NCBI GenBank assembly: GCA_023229685.1
Contig: JALNYT010000002.1
Location: 372,001-436,000, forward strand
From: Sulfuritalea sp.
GTDB lineage: Bacteria; Pseudomonadota; Gammaproteobacteria; Burkholderiales; Rhodocyclaceae
Length of the DNA: 64,000 nucleotides
Direction: 5' to 3'
The position numbers and the translations under genes were made by a program. The notes under the pieces were generated by a model. The model did not search any database. It was not told the DNA's origin and was given only the letters and a program-made list of their open reading frames with translations. Positions 50,098 to 57,338 of the stretch are shown piece after piece; within the stretch, counting starts at the first letter, position 1, and each line of letters opens with the position of its first letter.

Positions 50098-52101
50098 ATG
50101 AACATCGTTCGTGTCGCCCTCGATTTGCCATTGCCGAGACTCTTCGATTATCTCGCGCCGAATTGCGTCGAAAGTGATGTCGGGCGGCGGGTGACGGTGC
50201 CTTTTGGCACGGGTTCGCGAACCGGAGTGATCGTCGCGCTGGCGGCGGCCAGCGATCAGCCCGACGACAAGCTGAAGGCAGTTACCGAAATCCTGCGCGA
50301 CATGCCCGCGCTGCCTGCCGAGTGGTTGGCGCTCTGCGAATTTTGCGCGCGCTACTACCAGACGCCGTTGGGTGAAGTGACCTCCTTCGCCCTGCCACCG
50401 ATGCTGCGGCGCGGCAAGTTGCCGCGCATGAAAAAGGAGGCGGCGGCGATCGCCGCATCACCAACGCCGACTCCTGAGCCGTGGTCCGCGCCCGCGCTGC
50501 CGCGACTGATGGCTGCGCAGCAGGCGGCGGTGGCGGCCATCGCCGGGATTGCCGGCTTCCACACCCTGCTGCTGCATGGCGTCACCGGCAGCGGCAAGAC
50601 GGAGGTCTATCTGCGCGCGATCGACGCCGTGCTGGCGCGCGGCGGCCAGGCATTGATGCTGGTGCCGGAAATCGCGTTGACGCCGCAACTCGAAGGCCGC
50701 GTCGCCGCGCGCTTTCCTCGCGCACATATCGTTTGCGCCAACAGCGGCATGGCCGATGCCGCGCGCGCCCGCGGCTTTCTCGAGGCGCTCTCCGGTCGTG
50801 CCGAGATCGTGCTCGGCACCCGGCTCGCGGTGTTCATGCCGCTGCCGCGCCTGCAGTTGATCATCGTCGACGAAGAACACGATGCCTCCTTCAAGCAGCA
50901 GGAAGGCCTGCGCTATTCGGCGCGCGATGTCGCGGTGTGGCGTGCGCATCAATTGAACATTCCGATCGTGCTCGGTTCGGCGACGCCCTCGCTGGAAACC
51001 TTTCATCACGCCAGCACCGGCCGCTACCGGATGCTGGAACTGCCCGAGCGCGCCGTGGCCGAGGCCATGCCGATCGTGCGCATCATCGATACGCGGCGCG
51101 AGAAGTTGCAGGAAGGCCTTTCCGCGGTCTTGCTGGCCGGCCTGCAGCAGCGGTTGGAACGCGGCGAGCAGAGCCTGGTGTTTCTCAACCGGCGCGGTTA
51201 TGCGCCGGTGCTGGCCTGCCCGCCCTGCGGCTGGATTTCGCGCTGCCAGCGCTGTGCGGTCAATCTGGTGCTGCATCTGGCCGACCAGCGCTTGCGCTGC
51301 CACCACTGCGGCTTCGAAGCCGCGATTCCGCGCGCCTGTCCCGACTGCGGCAACGTCGATCTGTTGCCTTTCGGGCGCGGCACGCAGCGGCTTGAAACCA
51401 TGCTCGTCGAACGTTTCCCCGAGGCCCGCGTGCTGCGCATCGACCGCGATTCGGCGAGCACGCCGAAGAAGTGGCAGGCACTGCTGGCGACGATTCATGC
51501 CGGCGAAGCCGACATCCTGGTTGGCACCCAGATGCTGGCCAAGGGCCACGACTTTCCGCTGCTGACCCTGGTCGGCGCCGTCGGTGCCGATGCCGCCCTG
51601 TTCGCCGCCGACTTCCGCGCCCCCGAACGGCTCTTCGCGCAACTCATGCAGGTCGGCGGCCGCAGCGGCCGCGCCGACCTGCCCGGCGAAGTGCTGATCC
51701 AGACCGAGTATCCCGATCATCCGCTGTATCGCGCGCTGGTCGATCACGACTACGTGCGCTTCGCCCGCGCGCAACTCGACGAGCGGAGGATTGCCGGCTT
51801 TCCGCCTTTCAGCTTTCAGGCCATGCTGCGTGCGGAAGCCAGAAGCATCGAGCAGTCGCTGGCCTTTCTGGTGGCCGCGCGCCGCGCCGGCGAAGCCGTG
51901 GCCGACGGCGTTACCCTCTACGACGCGGTGCCGATGCGCATGCAGCGTCTGATGGCGCTGGAGCGCGGCCAGCTGCTGGTCGAATCGACCAGTCGTCCGG
52001 CCCTGCAGGCTTTTCTCGCGGCCTGGATGGAAAAGCTCTATGCGCTGAAAATGCCCGGCGGCCTGCGCTGGCATCTGGATGTCGATCCATTGGAATTCTG
52101 A
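50098..52101 (+). CDS. priA: Primosomal protein N' (replication restart helicase PriA)
   Basis: A 667-residue superfamily 2 helicase. The N-terminal 3'-DNA-binding domain starts IVRVALDLPLPRLFDYLAP. Walker A is GVTGSGKTEVYLRAI and Walker B DEEHDASFKQQEGLRYSARD. The zinc-binding region has eight cysteines (CPPCGWISRCQRC to HHCGF and CPDCGN). QMLAKGHDFPLLTLV and QVGGRSGR complete the helicase motifs. It reloads the replisome at stalled forks. A degenerate copy of the dispersed element (50449-50472) encodes AASPTPTP in a linker before the helicase core. Confidence 0.95.
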   Translation: MNIVRVALDLPLPRLFDYLAPNCVESDVGRRVTVPFGTGSRTGVIVALAAASDQPDDKLKAVTEILRDMPALPAEWLALCEFCARYYQTPLGEVTSFALPPMLRRGKLPRMKKEAAAIAASPTPTPEPWSAPALPRLMAAQQAAVAAIAGIAGFHTLLLHGVTGSGKTEVYLRAIDAVLARGGQALMLVPEIALTPQLEGRVAARFPRAHIVCANSGMADAARARGFLEALSGRAEIVLGTRLAVFMPLPRLQLIIVDEEHDASFKQQEGLRYSARDVAVWRAHQLNIPIVLGSATPSLETFHHASTGRYRMLELPERAVAEAMPIVRIIDTRREKLQEGLSAVLLAGLQQRLERGEQSLVFLNRRGYAPVLACPPCGWISRCQRCAVNLVLHLADQRLRCHHCGFEAAIPRACPDCGNVDLLPFGRGTQRLETMLVERFPEARVLRIDRDSASTPKKWQALLATIHAGEADILVGTQMLAKGHDFPLLTLVGAVGADAALFAADFRAPERLFAQLMQVGGRSGRADLPGEVLIQTEYPDHPLYRALVDHDYVRFARAQLDERRIAGFPPFSFQAMLRAEARSIEQSLAFLVAARRAGEAVADGVTLYDAVPMRMQRLMALERGQLLVESTSRPALQAFLAAWMEKLYALKMPGGLRWHLDVDPLEF

Positions 52102-52174
52102 GCCATACGGCGCTACCATGTCGCCAAGGCACCAACAAGGTGTCCGTTCAAAACAAACCATTACGGAGAGAGAC

Positions 52175-52951
52175 ATGGACATAACCCGCCGCGGCTTCCT
52201 TGCCAGCAGCGTCGCCCTAGGCGCCTGCACCGCCCTTCCCGATCGTGCCGCAGGGAGCGATGTGATGTTCCCGGTGCCCGCCACCTACATTCCCGTCGTC
52301 GGTTCGGCGCAGAAATTCCAGGTACGGCGCATCTACTGCGTCGGCCGCAATTACGCGGCGCATGCGCGCGAAATGGGTTCCGACCCGACGCGCGAGCCGC
52401 CGTTCTTTTTCCAGAAGCCAACCGACGCGATCCAGTTGGTGCCGCAGGGCGTGACCATCGATCACCCCTACCCGTCGATGACCAAGAACTATCACTACGA
52501 GGTCGAGCTGGTCGCCGCCATCGGCAAGCGCGGCAAGAACATTCCCGCGGCACAGGCGCTGGATTACGCGGTTGCCTACGCCGTCGGGCTGGACATGACG
52601 CGGCGCGATCTGCAGCGCGGCATGGGCGACCAGAAGAAGCCCTGGGAAGTCGGCAAGTCCTTCGACAATTCGGCTGTCATCAGTCATCTGCATCCCGTTG
52701 CCATGACGGGTCATTTCACCAAGGGCGCGATCTGGCTCAAGGTGAATGGCCAGACCAAGCAATCGGCGAATCTGTCGCAGATGATCTGGTCGGTGGCCGA
52801 GCAGATCGCCCACCTGTCGCAGTTCTACGAATTGGCTCCGGGCGACATCATCTACTCGGGCACGCCGGAAAATGTCGGGCCGGTGGTGCCGGGCGACATC
52901 ATGGAAGCCCATATCGACGGCATTTACGATATCCGGGCCAAAGTGGTTTGA
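52175..52951 (+). CDS. Fumarylacetoacetate hydrolase family protein with Tat signal
   Basis: A 258-residue protein. The N-terminus (DITRRGFLASSVALGACTAL) is a twin-arginine signal, with RRGFL and a following hydrophobic stretch. The remainder is a complete FAH-family domain: VGRNYAAHAREMG, YHYEVELVAAIGKRGKNIP with the metal-ligand Glu residues, VGLDMTRRDLQ and GDIIYSGTPENVGPV. FAH proteins cleave or decarboxylate 2-oxo acids and are normally cytoplasmic. GGAGAG precedes the ATG at 52175. It converges with the MFS gene. Confidence 0.85.
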   Translation: MDITRRGFLASSVALGACTALPDRAAGSDVMFPVPATYIPVVGSAQKFQVRRIYCVGRNYAAHAREMGSDPTREPPFFFQKPTDAIQLVPQGVTIDHPYPSMTKNYHYEVELVAAIGKRGKNIPAAQALDYAVAYAVGLDMTRRDLQRGMGDQKKPWEVGKSFDNSAVISHLHPVAMTGHFTKGAIWLKVNGQTKQSANLSQMIWSVAEQIAHLSQFYELAPGDIIYSGTPENVGPVVPGDIMEAHIDGIYDIRAKVV

Positions 52952-52957
52952 GCGCTG

Positions 52958-54154
52958 CTATTTCTGGTGTCGCGCGCCGCCGAGGAACCAGAGCCAGCTT
53001 GCTACCTGCAGCGCCAGCAACCCGCCGAAAGTGATCTGGTAGGCCGCGCGCGGCGCGTGGCCGGCGGCCTGCAAGGCATCCACCGCGGCGCCGAAGCCCC
53101 ACTGGATACCGAAGGCGCCGACGAAGACCATCAGGTTCAGCGCGGTGTTCACCCGGCCGGCCAGCGCGGGGCTGTAATGGCTCTGCAGCAGTGCGTAGGC
53201 AAGATTGCCGACCGAGAAGATCAGACCCAGCGTGAACCAGAGCGGTTCGCCGGGACCGGCGTCGAGCACGATGAGCAGGGTGGCGAGCAGCGCCAGCCCC
53301 ATGCCGCCCGTCAGCAGTCGGAGTGGTGTCGCACCGCGCTTGGCGAGCGGCCCGACGCCGAAGGCCAGGCCGAGAAAGCCGGCCAGCATGCCGCTGCCCA
53401 TCAGCAGCAGATGGTGGGCGGCGGCGCTGCGCTCGAGGCCGGCGAAGTTCATCAGCCAGGGCACCGCCCACAGACCCTGCAACGCCAGGAAGCCGCCGAT
53501 GATCAGCATCGATTGCGGTGCGTAGCGCCAGAAGGCGCGGCTGGTCAGCAGCTCGACGAGGCCGGCGATCTGGCTGGAGAGCGGTTCGCGCTGGGCACCG
53601 GAGGGCTTCTCCGGGGTGCTGAAGATACCGGCGGAGGTGAGCACGCCGGCTACCGCGAGCGCGACGAACACGGTCCGCCAGCCGACGAGCGGAATCGCCC
53701 AGGACAGCGGCGTCGATGCGGTCAGTGCCCCGAGGCCGCCGGCCGCCATGATGGCGGCATTGAGCGAGGCCTGGCGTTCGAGGCCGAACCACTGGCTGAA
53801 GGCCTTGAAGGACGCCATCAGGCAGGATGAGACGCCGAGCCCGATCAGTGCCCGCGCAATCGCCAGTTCAGTCAGCGAACTGCCAACGGCGAACAGCGCG
53901 CAGCCCGCCGCGGCGATCAGCAGCAGGAAGGATTCGACTCGGCGCGGGCCGTAGCGGTCCAGGGCGAGGCCGAGCGGCAACTGCGCGGCGCCGAAGGCGA
54001 GCAGGTAGGCGCTGGTCAACAGGCCCAGATCTGCAGCCGAAACCCCCAGCTCGCGCGTCAGTTCCGGCGCGATGACGGCATTGACGTTGCGCAGGAAGTA
54101 GGAGAAGAAATAGCCTACCGCGAAGGGCAGAAAAACACGCCGCCAAAGATTCAT
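52958..54154 (-). CDS. Major facilitator superfamily transporter
   Basis: A 398-residue MFS protein with about twelve membrane segments. It starts NLWRRVFLPFAVGYFFSYFL and contains the loop 2-3 motif GLALDRYGPRRVES. AIARALIGLGVSSCLMASFK and SQWFGLERQASLNA resemble the ACS/nitrate-sugar phosphate type of MFS. The substrate is not predictable. Its start overlaps the MOSC gene stop by ATGA. Confidence 0.85.
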   Translation of the reverse strand: MNLWRRVFLPFAVGYFFSYFLRNVNAVIAPELTRELGVSAADLGLLTSAYLLAFGAAQLPLGLALDRYGPRRVESFLLLIAAAGCALFAVGSSLTELAIARALIGLGVSSCLMASFKAFSQWFGLERQASLNAAIMAAGGLGALTASTPLSWAIPLVGWRTVFVALAVAGVLTSAGIFSTPEKPSGAQREPLSSQIAGLVELLTSRAFWRYAPQSMLIIGGFLALQGLWAVPWLMNFAGLERSAAAHHLLLMGSGMLAGFLGLAFGVGPLAKRGATPLRLLTGGMGLALLATLLIVLDAGPGEPLWFTLGLIFSVGNLAYALLQSHYSPALAGRVNTALNLMVFVGAFGIQWGFGAAVDALQAAGHAPRAAYQITFGGLLALQVASWLWFLGGARHQK

Positions 54155-54828
54155 GTTCCGTTTTCCGGTTCGTTGTTGCGCAGCCATTCGATGCGCTGCA
54201 TCAGCTTGCTTACCCATTGCGCATCGAGCCCGCTGGCATGCGCCAGCCGGGTCAGCGCGTCGATTGACGGCCGCGTTGCGCGGGTCACGCGCCAGAATTC
54301 GGCAAGGGTCACGGCGTCGGCCGGCCGTTCGATGTGTTCCAGCCAATCGCCCGGCGCAACTTCTCCCGCCTCGAGCACTCGGTAGTACCAGCCGGCCAGG
54401 CCGTGTTCGGCGACGAACGCCGCCACGCCCTCGCAGGCGGTGCGATGGTCGATCTTCCAGCAGGGCGTGCGCGGTTGCGAGAGCTGGATGCGGGCGCCGC
54501 CGAGACGGAATACGTCGCCGATGCAGACATCATTTTTCGTCAGGCCGCGGGTGGACAGGTTTTCGCCGAGACCGCCGGGCACCAGGTGCTGCGCAGCGGG
54601 GAAGGCCGCCGCCAGCCGCGCGTAGTGTTCGGCCGGATACTGGTGCAGTGCCTTGCTGCTGCCGCCATGCGCCCGGCGATCGGCCTGGGTATCCCCCGTC
54701 AGGCCTTCCGCCGTCAGCAGGCAGCGCCCGCTGACCGGCGTTTTGACAATGGCGCTGCTGCGGCTGTCGCCCGCGAGCCGGGCTACCTGCCCGACGAACA
54801 GTCCGTCAACCGCGATGCGCGGGTTCAT
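54151..54828 (-). CDS. MOSC-domain protein (YiiM type)
   Basis: A 225-residue protein with a MOSC domain (GLTGDTQADRRAHGGSSKAL, VPGGLGENLSTRGL, LSQPRTPCWKID with the putative cofactor-ligand Cys) and a C-terminal 3-alpha extension (AEFWRVTRATRPSIDALTRL). YiiM-type MOSC proteins use molybdenum cofactor to reduce N-hydroxylated compounds. ATG 54828 overlaps the ROK kinase stop by ATGA; a GTG at 54834 is also possible. Confidence 0.88.
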   Translation of the reverse strand: MNPRIAVDGLFVGQVARLAGDSRSSAIVKTPVSGRCLLTAEGLTGDTQADRRAHGGSSKALHQYPAEHYARLAAAFPAAQHLVPGGLGENLSTRGLTKNDVCIGDVFRLGGARIQLSQPRTPCWKIDHRTACEGVAAFVAEHGLAGWYYRVLEAGEVAPGDWLEHIERPADAVTLAEFWRVTRATRPSIDALTRLAHASGLDAQWVSKLMQRIEWLRNNEPENGT

Positions 54829-55718
54829 GGCCACAACCAGGCTGCGCCACGCACGCCTGAAGAATCGCCGTGGTGATGCTTGAGCAGCCTCGTCGCGACC
54901 TGGTCGGAGAAGACGTGTCGGGCCCAGAGGCGCGGCACGCTGTCGTAGAGACGGTCCATGTTGGAAAGTCCGCCGCCGAGCACGATGACATCCGGATCGA
55001 GGATGTTGATCACCTGCGCCAGCGCGCGCGCCAGACGGGCCTCGTAGCGTTGCAGCGTGGCTTCGCAGGCGGCATCACCGGCGGCGGCATTCAGCGCGAT
55101 TGCTTCCGCCGAAGAGTCGGCGCCGGTGCTGCGGCGATGATCGGCGGCGAGGCCGGGACCTGAAAGATACAACTCAATACAGCCTCTGCGTCCGCAATAG
55201 CAGGCGTCGCGATGCTGTTCGCCCGGCATCGGGTTGTGGCCCCACTCGCCGGCGATGGCGTTGGCGCCGGTCAGCACCTTGCCGTCGATCACGATGCCGC
55301 CGCCGACGCCGGTACCGAGAATCACGCCGAACACCACCTGCGCACCCGCACCGGCGCCATCGACCGCTTCCGACAGCGCAAAGCAGTTGGCATCGTTGGC
55401 GATGCGCACCTCGCGCTGCAGTCGCGCCTGCAGGTCGCGCCGCAGCGGCTTGCCGATCAGGCAGATCGAATTGGCATTCTTGATCAGGCCGCTGGCGAGC
55501 GATTCCGCACCGGGGATGCCGATGCCGACACTGGCCACCGCAGCGCCGGCGCCGACTTCTCGTTCCGCGGCCTCGACCAGGTCGGCCACTGCCATGACGG
55601 TCGCCGCGTAGTCGCCCTGCGGCGTCGCCACGCGTTCGCGCAGCAGCTCCCTGCCATCGTCGCCCAAAGCTATGATTTCAATCTTGCTGCCGCCGAGGTC
55701 CACGCCGATTCGCAACAT
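54825..55718 (-). CDS. ROK-family sugar kinase
   Basis: A 297-residue kinase. The ATP/sugar motifs are GVDLGGSKIEIIAL, GVGIPGAES, GTGVGGGIVIDG and GEWGHNPM. The ROK zinc site is CYCGRRGCIELYLSG. It resembles fructokinases and N-acetylglucosamine kinases. Two divergent copies of the dispersed element (55115-55138 and 55535-55557) are in frame, encoding STGADS and VGAGAA. It heads a minus-strand kinase-MOSC-MFS unit. Confidence 0.88.
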   Translation of the reverse strand: MLRIGVDLGGSKIEIIALGDDGRELLRERVATPQGDYAATVMAVADLVEAAEREVGAGAAVASVGIGIPGAESLASGLIKNANSICLIGKPLRRDLQARLQREVRIANDANCFALSEAVDGAGAGAQVVFGVILGTGVGGGIVIDGKVLTGANAIAGEWGHNPMPGEQHRDACYCGRRGCIELYLSGPGLAADHRRSTGADSSAEAIALNAAAGDAACEATLQRYEARLARALAQVINILDPDVIVLGGGLSNMDRLYDSVPRLWARHVFSDQVATRLLKHHHGDSSGVRGAAWLWP

Positions 55719-55895
55719 GCCGCCTTTCAATTGTCCGTCGAAGTATAGTCACATCATTGGCTACGCGCCTGGCTTGCCGGCGCGCAGGCCTCACCGACAG
55801 TCGGCGCCTGATTTCACCTCTCAATCAAACGCAACATACGCGAGGGGTGGATCAGCAGCGCGATCCCGGGCACCAGCCCGGGAAGGAGGACCGAG
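55719..55895. promoter_or_regulatory. Divergent spacer with CCCGGG hairpin
   Basis: The spacer between the ROK kinase start and the small ORF. CCCGGG (55865-55870) and CCCGGG (55877-55882) form a hairpin with a CACCAG loop. This abuts the ribosome site GGAAGGAGGA (55881-55890) and could mask it. Confidence 0.4.
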
Positions 55896-56018
55896 ATGAG
55901 CGACATCCTGAAGCCCGCCAACGAACCGCATGCCTTGAAAACCGTCGATCATTGCAAGATGTTATCGACCATGATTCATGACCGGCAAGATTCCGTGGAG
56001 TCCCACCGCAGGTGGTGA
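55896..56018 (+). CDS. Small hypothetical protein, 40 residues
   Basis: A 40-codon ORF starting MSDILKPANEPHALKTVDHC with a very strong ribosome site (GGAAGGAGGA ending 5 bases before the ATG). It is rich in His and Asp near the end (MIHDRQDS) and has no membrane segment. I recognise no family; it may also be the remnant of a longer gene. An 11-bp hairpin begins at its stop codon. Confidence 0.4.
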   Translation: MSDILKPANEPHALKTVDHCKMLSTMIHDRQDSVESHRRW

Positions 56019-56040
56019 AGCGCTCATAATGAGCCGCTTC
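56017..56040. other. Hairpin at the end of the small ORF
   Basis: GAAGCG-CTCAT pairs with ATGAG-(C)-CGCTTC (one bulged base). It could end or stabilise the small-ORF transcript. There is no T-run. Confidence 0.4.
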
Positions 56041-56085
56041 GCGCTATCGACGTAGCGCCTACCTGCCGCCTGTCCCGTGCCGCCC

Positions 56086-57162
56086 ATGCCGAATCCCGGT
56101 TCCGATCGCATCCTCGCCATTCTTGCCCTGTCACTCTTGGGGGCGGGTTGTGTGCTGGTGCTGTGGCCCTTCCTCACCGCCTTGGTCTGGGCGGCCATCC
56201 TTGCCTCCACCAGTTGGCCGGCCTTCCTCTGGTTGGACCGCAGCGTGGGAGAGCGTCGTGCCCTGGCCGCAAGCCTGATGACATTGCTCGTCACGGTGGT
56301 GCTGTTGGGGCCGATAGTGGCCGTGGCCCTGGGCTTGGCGGATAACGTCGCCGAGCTGGGCCGTGCCGCATCTGCGCTGATCAAGAACGGTTTGCCCGAC
56401 GCACCTTCCTGGCTGGCCGGCGTGCCTTTGGTCGGCCAGTCGATCCACGACTACTGGCAACAGTTCGCTCACGACAGCCAAAGTCTCATGGCGGCACTGG
56501 AAAAACTCGCCAAGCCGGCCCAGACTGCGGCCATGGCCAGCGGCCGCGTGATCGCCAAGGGCGTGCTGGACATGACCATTTCCGTGTTTCTTGCCTTCTT
56601 CTTTTTCCTCCACGGCGAGGTCCTGGCCAGACGACTGCGTGTCGCCCTGGAACGACTGACCGGAGAGCGTGCTGCTTACCTGCTGGGGATTGCGCGGGGC
56701 ACCGTGAGCGGGGTGATTTACGGCATCCTCGGCACCGGGCTTGCCCAAGGGGTGCTGGCCGCCATCGGCTTTGCCATCGCCGGCGTGCCCGGCGCAGTAC
56801 TGCTGGGCGTGGTCACCTTCTTCCTCTCCGTGGTGCCGGTGGGGCCACCGCTGGTCTGGGGTGGTGCGGCGATCTGGTTATTCCAGCAGGGTGAGCCAAG
56901 CTGGGCAATGTTCGTTGCCGCCTGGGGCTTCTTCCTGGTCAGCACCGTGGACAATGTCATCAAGCCCTTCATCATCAGTCGCGGCGCCAGCCTGCCGTTC
57001 GCCATCGTCTTCCTTGGTGTGCTGGGCGGCATCCTGGCCTTCGGCGTGATTGGCGCCTTCCTTGGCCCGACTTTGCTGGCGGTGGGCTACCGCTTGGCAA
57101 CGGAATGGACGGCAGCAGAGTCGGCGCCGTCAGCAAAGGTAGACAGCGAGCGGAAACGTTGA
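56086..57162 (+). CDS. AI-2E family transporter (permease PerM/YdiK type)
   Basis: A 358-residue membrane protein with about eight segments. The family features are the paired N-terminal helices (ILALSLLGAGCVLVLWPFL; LVWAAILASTSWPAFLWL), an amphipathic middle region, and the C-terminal FFLSVVPVGPPLVWGGAAIW and STVDNVIKPFIISRG, which are diagnostic. Members export AI-2 or exchange ions; the role here is unknown. ATG 56086 or GTG 56077 could be the start. A partial dispersed element (57119-57134) encodes SAPSA near the C-terminus. Confidence 0.88.
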   Translation: MPNPGSDRILAILALSLLGAGCVLVLWPFLTALVWAAILASTSWPAFLWLDRSVGERRALAASLMTLLVTVVLLGPIVAVALGLADNVAELGRAASALIKNGLPDAPSWLAGVPLVGQSIHDYWQQFAHDSQSLMAALEKLAKPAQTAAMASGRVIAKGVLDMTISVFLAFFFFLHGEVLARRLRVALERLTGERAAYLLGIARGTVSGVIYGILGTGLAQGVLAAIGFAIAGVPGAVLLGVVTFFLSVVPVGPPLVWGGAAIWLFQQGEPSWAMFVAAWGFFLVSTVDNVIKPFIISRGASLPFAIVFLGVLGGILAFGVIGAFLGPTLLAVGYRLATEWTAAESAPSAKVDSERKR

Positions 57163-57186
57163 ATTGAGGCGCGCAAAACGCGCGGC

Positions 57187-57228
57187 TCGGTACGCCAAAA
57201 CCGCCGTGCCGCCAGCGCCGACTCTTTC
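57187..57228. repeat. Dispersed element, longest spacer copy
   Basis: CGGTACGCCAAAACCGCCGT followed by GCCGCCAGCGCCGACTCTTT lies in the 176-bp spacer between the AI-2E and AsmA genes. It has the core at 57212-57223 and extends further left than other copies. On both strands it is open: plus reads RYAKTAVPPAPT, minus reads VGAGGTAVLAYRA. Confidence 0.6.
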
Positions 57229-57338
57229 GACCGCCGGCTGACACTGAAGTCCTTCGATCAGGTCCGGCCCCTCGGCATGGAATGCAACAGTTCGTTGTAC
57301 TGGTGGTTGGCTGGCAGGTTTTGAAATGATGTCCTCGC

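Noticed and set aside
49829..50101. 90-codon plus-strand frame before priA
   Set aside because: No ribosome site, no family resemblance, and it runs through the DnaA-box-like region; treated as spacer.
50458..52284. Long minus-strand frame antisense to priA
   Set aside because: The plus strand carries all helicase and zinc motifs of PriA; the antisense product has no recognisable domain.
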